Source: Pectobacterium brasiliense | GTDB taxonomy: Bacteria; Pseudomonadota; Gammaproteobacteria; Enterobacterales; Enterobacteriaceae | Direction of reading: 5' to 3' | DNA length: 64,000 nt | NCBI RefSeq assembly: GCF_016950255.1 | Contig: NZ_JACGFN010000002.1 | Coordinates: 682,001 to 746,000 of the forward strand | Shown here: piece by piece, positions 1 to 8,713 of the stretch | Layout: every line of letters begins with the position of its first letter | How positions within the stretch are numbered: position 1 is the stretch's first letter | The notes under the pieces: generated by a model | Databases searched by the model: none | Told to the model about the DNA's origin: nothing | Seen by the model: the letters and a program-made list of their open reading frames with translations, nothing else | Program-made: the position numbers and the translations under genes

Positions 1-296
1 TGTACCTACGTCGGCCTATTTGAGTGTCTATAACCCGAAAAATGTGATTTATTTATCATATTATTCGATTAGTGAAATTCACTATAAATCGCGGTTTATC
101 CACCATCAGAAAAGGTTATATCCCCTCCGAATCCAACGTGTAAAAATCAACAGGTAACACACTGTTATAAAAAGAATTACCCTTCCAATCAAAAATCATA
201 AAGATCACGTAAATCATGAAGATAAGACAGTAATAATAGCGTTACTGCTATCGCGAATATTAGCCTTACGAGAAACACCTCTGAGGTAATCAAGGG
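1..296. other. Non-coding AT-rich region upstream of proU
   Basis: No open reading frame with a plausible ribosome site was seen here. The stretch is AT-rich, as is typical for the curved, H-NS-bound regulatory DNA upstream of proU operons in enterobacteria; the H-NS role is inferred from that family and not shown by the sequence. The gene to the left of the window is not visible. Confidence 0.5.
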
Positions 297-324
297 TTGT
301 CTCAGAATCTGATTATGGTAGGGT
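297..324 (+). promoter_or_regulatory. Probable proU sigma-70 promoter
   Basis: A TTGTCT hexamer at 297-302 and a TAGGGT hexamer at 319-324 are separated by 16 bases, and the surrounding sequence resembles the E. coli proU P2 promoter, whose -10 element is also TAGGGT with a 16-base spacer. It lies about 70 bases before the proV start. In E. coli this promoter is osmotically induced; the same control is inferred here. Confidence 0.7.
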
Positions 325-392
325 AGATTATGTTTAATCATTATCAGGGCTACGTTATAGAATTATAAACGACATAGGAAAACAATAATTTC

Positions 393-1595
393 ATGGCAAT
401 TAAACTTGAAGTAAAGAATCTTTATAAGATATTTGGCGAGCATCCTGACAGAGCATTTAAACTGATTGATAAAGGCCTGAGCAAAGATCAGGTATTTGAA
501 AAAACAGGGCTTACTGTCGGAGTGAAAGATGCCAGTCTGGCCATTGAAGAAGGCGAGATATTTGTCATCATGGGATTATCCGGTTCCGGCAAATCAACCA
601 TGGTACGCCTTCTCAATCGTCTGATCGAACCCACTCGGGGTCAGGTGCTGATCGACGGTGAGGATATCTCCAGGATATCCGATACCGCATTGCGGGACGT
701 ACGTCGCAAGAAGATCAGTATGGTGTTCCAATCCTTTGCGCTGATGCCGCATCTGAACATCCTCAACAATACCGCGTTTGGTATGGAACTGGCTGGCGTG
801 CCGAAAGCGGAACGTGAGCAAAAAGCGCTGGATGCCTTGCAGCAGGTTGGTCTTGAAGCCTACGCCGCGTCTTACCCGGATGAGCTGTCCGGCGGGATGC
901 GGCAGCGTGTCGGTCTGGCACGTGCGTTAGCAAATGACCCCGATATCCTGCTGATGGATGAGGCTTTCTCCGCACTCGACCCGCTTATCCGTACTGAAAT
1001 GCAGGATGAGTTAGTCAAACTCCAGTCTCGTCATAAACGCACTATCGTCTTTATCTCGCACGATCTGGATGAAGCGATGCGCATCGGCGACCGCATTGCC
1101 ATTATGCACGGCGGTGAAGTTATTCAGGTCGGTACACCCGATGAAATCCTGAATAACCCAGCCAATGACTATGTGCGCACCTTTTTCCGCGGCGTCGATA
1201 TCAGCCACGTATTTAGCGCCAAAGATATCGCTCGCCGTCGCCCGGTCACCTTAATCCGTAAAACGCCCGGCGTGGGCCCACGTTCCGCGCTGAAAATCCT
1301 TCAGGATGAAGACCGTGATTACGGCTACGTACTCGAAGGCGGAAAACGCTTCATTGGCGTCGTCTCGATTGATTCACTGAAGCAGGCGCTGAAAGAACAG
1401 CAGCCGCTGGAACAGGCGTTACTGCCTGAACCTGCTCCCGTGCCCGCAGATATGTCACTCAACGAGCTGATTTCTCAGGTCGCACAGGCTCCCTGTGCCG
1501 TTCCTGTCGTCGGCGAAAACCATGAGTACATTGGCATCATTTCCAAAGGAATGTTGCTACAGGCACTGGATAAGGAAGGAGTGACCAATGAGTAA
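393..1595 (+). CDS. proV: Glycine betaine/proline ABC transporter ATPase ProV
   Basis: ProV is the cytoplasmic ATPase of the ProU importer, which takes up glycine betaine and proline betaine during osmotic stress. The 400 residues match the family length. Walker A (GLSGSGKST) is at residues 61-69, an LSGG-type signature (LSGGMRQR) and Walker B ([12 protein letters not shown]) follow, and the C-terminal third is the paired CBS region that senses ionic strength in this family. It is the first gene of proVWX, and its stop overlaps the proW start by 8 bases, implying translational coupling. Identification is secure. Confidence 0.97.
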   Translation: MAIKLEVKNLYKIFGEHPDRAFKLIDKGLSKDQVFEKTGLTVGVKDASLAIEEGEIFVIMGLSGSGKSTMVRLLNRLIEPTRGQVLIDGEDISRISDTALRDVRRKKISMVFQSFALMPHLNILNNTAFGMELAGVPKAEREQKALDALQQVGLEAYAASYPDELSGGMRQRVGLARALANDPDILLMDEAFSALDPLIRTEMQDELVKLQSRHKRTIVFISHDLDEAMRIGDRIAIMHGGEVIQVGTPDEILNNPANDYVRTFFRGVDISHVFSAKDIARRRPVTLIRKTPGVGPRSALKILQDEDRDYGYVLEGGKRFIGVVSIDSLKQALKEQQPLEQALLPEPAPVPADMSLNELISQVAQAPCAVPVVGENHEYIGIISKGMLLQALDKEGVTNE

Positions 1596-2841
1596 ATCAA
1601 CATCAAATCCGTGGGATAACACCACGGCACAACATCAGCCAGCCGATCAAAATGCAGCCCCTGAACAGGCTAATGGCGCCCAGCAAAACGATCCGTGGTC
1701 GACCAGCACGCAGAACGCGCCTGCCGATTCGGCTCCAGCCCAACACAACGCAACGCAAAGTGATCCCTGGTCCACTGGCGCACCCGCTCAGGATGCACCG
1801 GCTAACGGCAGCGATGCCTGGAGCACCGCACCGGCTCCCGATGGTTCCGCCGATGCCGCCCATCAGGCGGCGCAATCCGGCAGTGACTGGCTGAATAACG
1901 CCGCCCCTGCAACGCCCGAGCATTTCAACCTGCTCGATCCGTTTAAGGACACGCTGATTCCACTGGACAGTTGGGTCACTCATGGGATCGATTGGGTTGT
2001 GCTGCACTTCAGACCGGTCTTTCAGGGCGTTCGCGTCCCGGTCGACTTCATTCTGAGCGGTTTCCAGCAGTTGCTGCTGGGTATGCCAGCGCCGATTGCC
2101 ATTCTGGTGTTCTCGCTGCTTGCCTGGCAGATGTCCAGCTTCGGCATGGGTGTCGCCACCCTGCTGTCTCTGATCGCCATTGGTGCGATTGGTGCCTGGT
2201 CTCAGGCCATGATCACGCTAGCGCTGGTGCTGACCGCGCTGTTCTTCTGCGTGCTCATCGGACTCCCCATGGGGATTTGGCTGGCGCGTAGCGAACGGGC
2301 GGCGAAGTTTATCCGGCCACTGTTAGATGCCATGCAGACGACGCCCGCGTTCGTCTATCTGGTGCCTATCGTCATGCTGTTCGGTATCGGTAACGTGCCG
2401 GGCGTCGTGGTGACGATAATCTTTGCCCTGCCGCCAATTATTCGCTTAACGATTCTGGGTATTCGTCAGGTGCCAGCCGATTTGATCGAAGCTGCCGAGT
2501 CATTCGGCGCGAGTCCGCGCCAGATGCTGTTTAAGGTTCAGCTTCCACTGGCTATGCCGACCATCATGGCGGGTGTTAACCAGACGCTGATGCTGGCGCT
2601 GTCGATGGTGGTTATCGCCTCGATGATCGCCGTAGGCGGTTTGGGCCAGATGGTACTGCGCGGTATCGGTCGTCTGGATATGGGTCTGGCTGCCGTCGGT
2701 GGCGTTGGGATCGTTATTCTGGCGATTATTCTTGACCGCCTGACGCAGTCTCTGGGACGCGATCGCCGCAGCAAGGGCAACAAAAGCTGGTACACCAGCG
2801 GCCCGATTGGCCTGCTGACCCGTCCTTTCATCAAGCAATAA
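1588..2841 (+). CDS. proW: Glycine betaine/proline ABC transporter permease ProW
   Basis: ProW is the inner-membrane permease of ProU. From about residue 115 the protein matches E. coli ProW almost continuously, including the EAA-type loop that contacts ProV ([20 protein letters not shown]). The 417 residues exceed the 354 of E. coli ProW; the excess lies in a hydrophilic N-terminal tail rich in Ala, Gln, Asn and Pro that carries repeated Trp motifs (NPWDN, DPWST, DPWST, DAWST, DWLN). The start overlaps the end of proV. The tail is expected to be cytoplasmic or periplasmic but disordered; its purpose is unknown. Confidence 0.96.
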   Translation: MSKSTSNPWDNTTAQHQPADQNAAPEQANGAQQNDPWSTSTQNAPADSAPAQHNATQSDPWSTGAPAQDAPANGSDAWSTAPAPDGSADAAHQAAQSGSDWLNNAAPATPEHFNLLDPFKDTLIPLDSWVTHGIDWVVLHFRPVFQGVRVPVDFILSGFQQLLLGMPAPIAILVFSLLAWQMSSFGMGVATLLSLIAIGAIGAWSQAMITLALVLTALFFCVLIGLPMGIWLARSERAAKFIRPLLDAMQTTPAFVYLVPIVMLFGIGNVPGVVVTIIFALPPIIRLTILGIRQVPADLIEAAESFGASPRQMLFKVQLPLAMPTIMAGVNQTLMLALSMVVIASMIAVGGLGQMVLRGIGRLDMGLAAVGGVGIVILAIILDRLTQSLGRDRRSKGNKSWYTSGPIGLLTRPFIKQ

Positions 2842-2865
2842 CGCACGATAAAAACAGAGGGAATC

Positions 2866-3873
2866 ATGATGCGTAACACCACACTTTGGGCCACCGCCCT
2901 GACTACCGCCCTGTTGAGTACGCAGGTTTACGCCGCAGACACCGCGCAACCTGGTAAAGGTATCTCCGTTATTCCGGTGCAAAGCACCATCTCCGAAGAA
3001 ACGTTCCAGACGCTGCTGGTCAGCCGCGCGTTGGAAAAGCTGGGCTATGACGTGCAGCCTCCACGTGAAGTGGACTACAACGTGGCCTACACCTCAATTG
3101 CCTCCGGCGATGCGACGTTTATTGCCGTGAACTGGGATCCGCTGCACGCCGATCAGTACAAAGCCGCGGGCGGGGATGCGAAATTCTACCGTCAGGGTGA
3201 ATATGTCTCCGGTGCTGCACAAGGTTATTTGATCGATAAGAAAACGGCTGAGAAATATAAAATCACCAATATTGCGCAGCTAAAAGATCCGAAAATCGCC
3301 AAGCTGTTTGATACCAACGGTGACGGCAAAGCCGATCTGACGGGCTGTACGCCGGGCTGGGGATGTGAAGCGGCGATTAATCATCACCTGCCTGCCTATG
3401 GCTTAACCAACACGGTAGAACATAATCAGGGTAACTATGCGGCGATGATTGCCGATACCATCACCCGTTATAAAGAAGGTAAACCGATTCTGTACTACAC
3501 GTGGACGCCGTACTGGGTCAGTGATGTGCTGGTGCCGGGACGTGACGTAGTCTGGTTGCAGGTGCCTTTCTCTTCCCAACCGGGAGAAATGAAGGATGTC
3601 AGCACCAAACTGCCTAACGGGGCTGACTATGGCTTCCCTGTCAACACAATGAAGATTGCCGCGAATAAAGCGTGGGCCGAGAAAAACCCAGCTGCGGCGA
3701 AACTGTTCGCTATCATGAAGCTGCCGATTGCTGACGTAAATGCGCAGAACCTGCGTATGCACGAAGGCCAGGGTTCACAGAAAGATATCGAACGTCATGT
3801 TGATGGCTGGATCAAAGCCCACCAGCAGCTGTTTGACGGCTGGGTGAAAACCGCTGCTGACGCCGCGAAATAA
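2866..3873 (+). CDS. proX: Glycine betaine-binding periplasmic protein ProX
   Basis: ProX delivers betaines to ProVW. A Sec signal peptide (residues 1 to about 23, ending VYA) is followed by a mature domain typical of OpuAC-type proteins. Trp residues in VNWDPLH, GWGCE and YYTWTPYW correspond to the aromatic cage that binds the quaternary ammonium group in E. coli ProX, and GCTPGWGCE carries the conserved Cys pair. Two adjacent ATG codons are possible starts, and the second gives the E. coli-like form. It is the last gene of proVWX, 24 bases after proW, and is followed by a strong terminator. Confidence 0.97.
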   Translation: MMRNTTLWATALTTALLSTQVYAADTAQPGKGISVIPVQSTISEETFQTLLVSRALEKLGYDVQPPREVDYNVAYTSIASGDATFIAVNWDPLHADQYKAAGGDAKFYRQGEYVSGAAQGYLIDKKTAEKYKITNIAQLKDPKIAKLFDTNGDGKADLTGCTPGWGCEAAINHHLPAYGLTNTVEHNQGNYAAMIADTITRYKEGKPILYYTWTPYWVSDVLVPGRDVVWLQVPFSSQPGEMKDVSTKLPNGADYGFPVNTMKIAANKAWAEKNPAAAKLFAIMKLPIADVNAQNLRMHEGQGSQKDIERHVDGWIKAHQQLFDGWVKTAADAAK

Positions 3874-3888
3874 TCACCGGTAGACGAG

Positions 3889-3917
3889 CGCCCCTTTCAC
3901 AGAAAGGGGCGTTTTTT
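3889..3917 (+). terminator. Rho-independent terminator of proVWX
   Basis: A perfect 10-base-pair GC-rich stem (3889-3898 with 3902-3911) has a 3-base loop and is followed by a run of six T. It sits just after the proX stop and before the convergent lactonase gene. Confidence 0.9.
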
Positions 3918-3932
3918 ATTGATGGGCGATAA

Positions 3933-5093
3933 TTACGGCAGGTTAACGATTTCGACCCAGTTCGCGCCTTTTCCAGTCGGATATTGCCCGACTCGCACTA
4001 AATCTCCGTTATCCTGATTGATGCGATACACCGACAGCGATGTCGATTTTTCGCCGCTGGCGATCAGGAATTTCCCGCTTGGATCGATCTGAATACCGCG
4101 CGGCTGCGTTTCCGTCGGGTAGCGCGTAATGTATTGCAGCTGTCCAGTTTTCGGTTCTACCCGCAGCAGCGCAATCGTGCTTTTGGTGCGTTCCGATACG
4201 TACAGGAATTTTCCATTTGGCGTCAGACGTAAATCTGCGCTCCATATCTGTGGGCGGCTGTCTGTGCTATTTTTATCCGGCGTAACGGTTCCCGCTCGCA
4301 TCCCCGCATCGGCTGGTACGGTGTCCGTGTAATCCAACAGCGTGAGCTGCCCTGTATTTTCATTCAACGCCAGACGCGCGACTTTGCCGGACAGTTCATT
4401 GCTCACGTAGAGCGTTTTATTATCTGGCGATAGCACCAGATGGCGCGGCCCGTTTCCTTTAGGTAGCTTAATTTCTGCCGGTTCATTTGGCGTCAGCGTG
4501 CCGGTTTTCTCATCAAACCGGAACTGTACGATTTGGTCGCTGCCCAGATTGCTGGCAAAAACGAATTTATTTTTGCGATCGGCAATAATACTGTGTGCCT
4601 TCTCGCCTGTCGGCACCACCGTGACCGCACTCGCGTTCACTTTACCGTCTTTATCAATGCCATTAACCGCGACTTTATTACCGCCGTACGAGGCGCTGAA
4701 CAGCCACTTTCCCGTACGGTCCGTCGAGATGTAGGCCATGCTGTCCGGCAGTTCAGCTTTGCCTAATGGGCTCAGCGCACCGCTTTTAGGGTCGATTTTA
4801 TAGCTAACCGCCGAGTAAGGAATGCCGCGCGTCGCAGCATAAAGGAAGGATTTATCCGGGCTAACGGCCATCGGCATCACTTTCGCGCCTGCGGCGGCTT
4901 TCCCAGTAGCGGTTAATTCACCGCTTTGCGTATTGAGTGTGTAGGCATCAATTGCGCCGTCAGTGGCAGCAGAAACGTAAACGGCCGTTACCGCCTGCGC
5001 GCCCATCGACCACAGTGCAGCTGCGGGCAGAAGTGCACATCCCATTAACACTGCAACGCTTTTTTTCTTAACTACCTGATAATGCTTAAGCAT
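3933..5093 (-). CDS. Exported lactonase-family beta-propeller protein
   Basis: A 386-residue protein of the lactonase/6-phosphogluconolactonase-like seven-bladed beta-propeller family (Pfam PF10282). Repeating blades carry motifs such as SPDKSFLYAATRG, TPNGKFLYVSERTKS and DPSGKFLIASG. Unlike cytoplasmic E. coli Pgl (YbhE, 331 residues), it begins with a basic stretch and a hydrophobic signal peptide ending near GAQA (about residue 34), so the mature protein is probably periplasmic. It stands alone between proX (convergent) and the MFS gene (divergent). The family includes muconate lactonising enzymes and many untested proteins, so the substrate cannot be assigned. Confidence 0.8.
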   Translation of the reverse strand: MLKHYQVVKKKSVAVLMGCALLPAAALWSMGAQAVTAVYVSAATDGAIDAYTLNTQSGELTATGKAAAGAKVMPMAVSPDKSFLYAATRGIPYSAVSYKIDPKSGALSPLGKAELPDSMAYISTDRTGKWLFSASYGGNKVAVNGIDKDGKVNASAVTVVPTGEKAHSIIADRKNKFVFASNLGSDQIVQFRFDEKTGTLTPNEPAEIKLPKGNGPRHLVLSPDNKTLYVSNELSGKVARLALNENTGQLTLLDYTDTVPADAGMRAGTVTPDKNSTDSRPQIWSADLRLTPNGKFLYVSERTKSTIALLRVEPKTGQLQYITRYPTETQPRGIQIDPSGKFLIASGEKSTSLSVYRINQDNGDLVRVGQYPTGKGANWVEIVNLP

Positions 5094-5251
5094 AATGTCC
5101 CCTGTCGATGATGTTATGACGCTGGCGATAAGCTAAATCAATATCATTAAAAACAAAACAAACTTAAGAAGCGTAAAGATATTCTGGTATCTCATTAGGC
5201 TCTGCCGGATACTATACCCTCAGTTTTTAACATCATATTAACGTTCACACT

Positions 5252-6472
5252 ATGTCTCTTCAGCAACAATCTGTATCACCCCAGCCGCAACCGGGGCTTA
5301 GCCTGTCTTTGACCCTGATTATGTCTGTCGCGACCGGTCTTGCCGTCGCCAGTAACTATTATGCCCAGCCGCTGCTGGAGACCATTGCCAGAGTTTTTGC
5401 GCTTTCCGTCAATCAGGCTGGGTTTATTGTCACCGCTGCGCAGTTGGGTTATGCCGTCGGTCTGCTGTTTTTGGTGCCGCTAGGGGATATGTTTGAACGC
5501 CGGACGCTGATTGTCGGCATGACGTTACTCGCCGCAGGCGGGATGCTGATCACCGCCTCTGCGCCCACGCTTTGGATCATGATTGCGGGTACAGCGTTAA
5601 CTGGGCTGTTATCTGTTGTTGCACAGCTGCTGGTGCCTCTCGCCGCCACGCTGGCGACGCCGGAAACGCGCGGTAAAGTCGTTGGCACGATTATGAGTGG
5701 CCTGCTGCTGGGGATTCTGCTGGCGCGTACCGTCGCGGGTGCACTGGCTTCACTCGGTGACTGGCGCACCGTGTACTGGGTTGCCAGCACGCTGATGGTT
5801 ATCATGGCGCTGATTCTGTGGCGGGCATTGCCGCGCATTCCTCAGCAAAACACGCTGAACTATCCGCAACTGCTCGTCTCAATCTTCCGCCTGTTCTCCA
5901 CCACCCCGCTGCTGCGCACGCGTGCCATCCTGGGCTGTCTGTCCTTTGCTAACTTCAGCATTCTATGGACGTCAATGGCCTTCCTGCTGGCCTCACCGCC
6001 ATACGGTTATTCCGAAGGCGTTATCGGCCTGTTCGGTTTGGTTGGTGCAGCCGGAGCCTTAGCGGCATCACGCGCTGGGCGTTTAGTCGATCAGGGCAAA
6101 GCCAAGCCGACCACCAGCGTAGGGATTATCCTGCTTTTGCTGTCGTGGGGCTTTATCGCGCTCGGTATTCATTCCGTGGAAGCGCTGCTCATTGGCATCA
6201 TCGTGCTGGATCTGGCGGTTCAGGGCGTACACGTCACCAACCAGAGCGTGATCTACCGTATGATGCCCGAAGCGCGTAATCGCCTGACATCAGGCTACAT
6301 GACCAGCTATTTTATCGGCGGCGCGTTGGGTTCGCTTCTTTCCGCCTCGGCTTACCAGCAGTGGGGCTGGCTTGGGGTCTGTGCCGCGGGCGGCATCATC
6401 AGCCTGTTGAATCTGCTGGTGTGGTGGCGAAGCCATCATCACGAAACGCAGGAAGCGATGGCGGCACTATAA
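5252..6472 (+). CDS. MFS transporter, intact YgaY-type
   Basis: A 406-residue major facilitator with about 12 hydrophobic segments and the MFS loop 2-3 motif (GDMFERR). It belongs to the AraJ/YgaY-like drug:H+ antiporter group by overall pattern. It occupies the position of E. coli ygaY (proX-ygaY-ygaZ), which is a disrupted pseudogene in E. coli K-12; here the frame is open throughout. Substrate unknown, but an efflux role fits the neighbouring YgaZH and EmrAB exporters. No strong ribosome site precedes the ATG. Confidence 0.82.
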   Translation: MSLQQQSVSPQPQPGLSLSLTLIMSVATGLAVASNYYAQPLLETIARVFALSVNQAGFIVTAAQLGYAVGLLFLVPLGDMFERRTLIVGMTLLAAGGMLITASAPTLWIMIAGTALTGLLSVVAQLLVPLAATLATPETRGKVVGTIMSGLLLGILLARTVAGALASLGDWRTVYWVASTLMVIMALILWRALPRIPQQNTLNYPQLLVSIFRLFSTTPLLRTRAILGCLSFANFSILWTSMAFLLASPPYGYSEGVIGLFGLVGAAGALAASRAGRLVDQGKAKPTTSVGIILLLLSWGFIALGIHSVEALLIGIIVLDLAVQGVHVTNQSVIYRMMPEARNRLTSGYMTSYFIGGALGSLLSASAYQQWGWLGVCAAGGIISLLNLLVWWRSHHHETQEAMAAL

Positions 6473-6539
6473 ACCTTCATATTTGCAACACAGACCTTCG
6501 TATTTGCCACACGCTCGCGTGAGACTGTCTTATTTGAGA
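6473..6539 (+). repeat. Degenerate 21-bp tandem repeat between MFS gene and ygaZ
   Basis: Two near-identical units, 6473-6491 (accttcatatttgcaacac) and 6494-6512 (accttcgtatttgccacac), lie 21 bases apart, and a weaker third copy ends near 6539. The unit straddles the MFS stop region. No function is evident. Confidence 0.6.
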
Positions 6540-6677
6540 CCGTTTCTCGCGAGAAAATTACGCCCGATATCATTGCATCAAAAACCATCACGCCTGTTAC
6601 GCAATAACGTGAAATTCCGGTGACGCTTTGCTAGTGTTATCGATTAATTTCCTTTAAGAACAAAACATACCAAGCTA

Positions 6678-7409
6678 GTGAAGACATTAACCTCATCTGC
6701 ACCGACAAAATCTGCGTCTTTTAGCGAAGGCGTATTTGACAGCCTGCCGATTGTTATCGGCTACATGCCCGTCGCATTCGCGTTTGGCATGAACGCCGTC
6801 AAGCTAGGTTTTACCCCGTTGGAAGGCATTTTCCTTTCTTGCATCATTTACGCGGGGGCCAGCCAGTTCGTCATCACCGCCCTGCTCAGCGCAGGCATGT
6901 CCATCTGGGTGGCGGCATTGACCGTCATGGCGATGGATGTGCGCCATGTGCTGTATGGACCCGCGTTACGGCATCGTATTGCGCAGCGGCTGCCGACCCG
7001 AAAAACCGCGCTGTGGGCGTTCGGCCTGACGGACGAAGTCTTTGCCGCAGCCGCCACCCGACTCGCGAAAGATAACCGCCGCTGGTCAGAAGAGTGGATG
7101 ATGGGCGTGTCGCTGCTCGCCTGGCTCTCATGGGTGCTCGGTACGGTGATCGGAGCCGTGTTCGGTAACGGCCCGTTGAATGATTACCCTGCCGTCGAAG
7201 CAGCGCTGTCTTTCATGCTGCCCGCACTTTTCCTGAGCTTTTTACTCGCGTCCTTCCGGCGGAAGCAGAGTCTGGTCGTCGCCTGCGCGCTCGGCGGCGC
7301 GCTGCTTGGTCTGCTGCTTTCCTCCATCCCAGCCGCAATACTGTTCGGCATTCTCAGCGGCTGTCTGGCTTCGCTGGTTAATCCTGCCACGCCACAGGTG
7401 AACGCATGA
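6678..7409 (+). CDS. ygaZ: Branched-chain amino acid exporter large subunit YgaZ (AzlC family)
   Basis: A 243-residue AzlC-family inner-membrane protein that with YgaH exports L-valine and probably other branched-chain amino acids in E. coli. The family core is plain: SLPIVIGYMPVAFAFG near residue 23, the CIIYAGASQFVITALL segment, and AMDVRHVLYGPALRHR. Translation starts at GTG (6678); no ATG is placed better. The stop overlaps the ygaH start by four bases (ATGA), so the two subunits are coupled. Gene order ygaZ-ygaH-mprA matches E. coli. Confidence 0.93.
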   Translation: MKTLTSSAPTKSASFSEGVFDSLPIVIGYMPVAFAFGMNAVKLGFTPLEGIFLSCIIYAGASQFVITALLSAGMSIWVAALTVMAMDVRHVLYGPALRHRIAQRLPTRKTALWAFGLTDEVFAAAATRLAKDNRRWSEEWMMGVSLLAWLSWVLGTVIGAVFGNGPLNDYPAVEAALSFMLPALFLSFLLASFRRKQSLVVACALGGALLGLLLSSIPAAILFGILSGCLASLVNPATPQVNA

Positions 7410-7735
7410 GTACAGAAGTCATTCTTATCGGGCTGATTGTCGGGCTGGTGAACTACCTCTTCCGCTATCTGCCGCTACGGCTGAGCGCCTCACGCGCTTC
7501 CGGTTCGCTGCAACGCGGTAAAAAAGCACTGTTGCTTGATAGCATCGGTATTGCCTCCATTTGTGCGCTGCTGATTGTTTCCAGCGTGCCGGATATTCTC
7601 GCGCATCGTGAAAAGCTGCTGCCAACGCTGGTAGGATTCATTACGCTGACCGCCTGTTTTTATAAAATCCGCAGTATCGTCTTATCAACGTTACTGGGTG
7701 CGCTCTGCTACGGCATTGCCTTTAAGCTGCTTTGA
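7406..7735 (+). CDS. ygaH: Branched-chain amino acid exporter small subunit YgaH (AzlD family)
   Basis: A 109-residue AzlD-like membrane protein with about four hydrophobic helices, the small partner of YgaZ in the valine exporter. It starts with a very hydrophobic helix (IGLIVGLVNYLFRYLPLR) and overlaps ygaZ by four bases. Length and order match the E. coli pair. Confidence 0.92.
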   Translation: MSTEVILIGLIVGLVNYLFRYLPLRLSASRASGSLQRGKKALLLDSIGIASICALLIVSSVPDILAHREKLLPTLVGFITLTACFYKIRSIVLSTLLGALCYGIAFKLL

Positions 7736-7863
7736 ATCCGCCGTGAGAATTATCATATAACATTTTGATTTAAATAAGGTAAGTGGTGAATAATCTTCAT
7801 TTTAAGCGATTGTCCGCTTACTTTCTGTCACATAAATAAGCACAATTTCCCACCCGAATGCCG

Positions 7864-7892
7864 TTTACCCATTTAGTAACATTAGTTACTAT
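7864..7892 (+). promoter_or_regulatory. mprA promoter with overlapping palindromic operator
   Basis: A TTTACC hexamer (7864-7869) and a TACTAT hexamer (7887-7892) are 17 bases apart and make a sigma-70 promoter about 33 bases before mprA. A perfect inverted repeat, TAGTAAC (7874-7880) and GTTACTA (7885-7891) with a 4-base centre, covers the spacer and the -10. MarR-family repressors bind palindromes of this size, and MprA represses its own operon in E. coli, so this is the probable MprA operator. Confidence 0.6.
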
Positions 7893-7924
7893 GCATACCG
7901 TGATTAATGAGGTTTATATAAAAA

Positions 7925-8440
7925 ATGGACAGTTCATTCACTCCTATAGAACAAATGCTCGACCTGCGTGCTTCGCGTAAGCCCGACTTCCCGCGTCAGG
8001 AAGTGCTACTGCTACGTTTATTCATGCACGTTCAGGGCAAAATCCTGGAACACAGAAACAGAATGCTGAAAGAACAGGGCATCAATGAAACCCTTTTCAT
8101 GGCATTGCTGACGCTGGAATCTCAAGAGTCTTATAGCATTCAGCCCTCTGAACTCAGTGCCGCGCTGGGATCGTCACGCACTAACGCGACGCGCATTGCC
8201 GACGATCTGGAGAAAAGAGGCTGGATTGAACGACGTGAGAGCAGTAGCGACAGACGCTGCCTGCATCTGCATCTGACAGAAGAAGGCAAAGCATTTCTGG
8301 GTCAACTGATTCCACCGCAGCATCATAGCCTCCATGTGCTTTGCTCCGTGCTTGAATCTGGTGAGCAAAAGCAGCTCGAAAGCTTGATGAGAAAGCTGCT
8401 GGTCCGGCTGGATGAGATGGACGAGTCAGTCAACGAATAA
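7925..8440 (+). CDS. mprA: Transcriptional repressor MprA/EmrR (MarR family)
   Basis: A 171-residue MarR-type winged-helix repressor. The DNA-binding region includes [33 protein letters not shown] (about residues 76-110), with the wing at [14 protein letters not shown]. In E. coli MprA represses mprA-emrA-emrB and is released by uncouplers and other lipophilic toxins. It is the first gene of the operon here, with a palindrome over its promoter. It matches E. coli MprA in length and pattern. Confidence 0.95.
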   Translation: MDSSFTPIEQMLDLRASRKPDFPRQEVLLLRLFMHVQGKILEHRNRMLKEQGINETLFMALLTLESQESYSIQPSELSAALGSSRTNATRIADDLEKRGWIERRESSSDRRCLHLHLTEEGKAFLGQLIPPQHHSLHVLCSVLESGEQKQLESLMRKLLVRLDEMDESVNE

Positions 8441-8647
8441 CAGAAAAAACAACAACAAAAACAATAGTCAGCACCTTTCCACCCGGAATGACCCGATGCT
8501 TATGTATCGGGCGGGGGCGTTTTGCTGCGAAAAATAGGCATGACCTCTCCGCAACCGCGACATGCGGCTTAGCAAAACGGCAATCTCACGCTCCGGGCGG
8601 GCGGCCTTAAGCCTCCCGAGCCGCACAGCAAAATGAATTCATTGCGA

Positions 8648-8679
8648 CTATCGCCAGACTGCTCTGTCTGGTGCGATAG
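8648..8679 (+). promoter_or_regulatory. Hairpin in the emrA leader
   Basis: Within the 273-base mprA-emrA gap, ctatcgccagac (8648-8659) and gtctggtgcgatag (8666-8679) form a strong stem with a 6-base loop and a two-base internal bulge, 34 bases before the emrA ATG. A second short stem (cccgat/atcggg) lies near 8491-8512, followed by a GC-rich run. There is no T-tract directly after the main hairpin, so it is not a standard terminator; a role in mRNA stability or attenuation is possible. Confidence 0.5.
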
Positions 8680-8713
8680 CCGATACAAAGAAAATAAAAA
8701 GAGAGAGAAGAGC

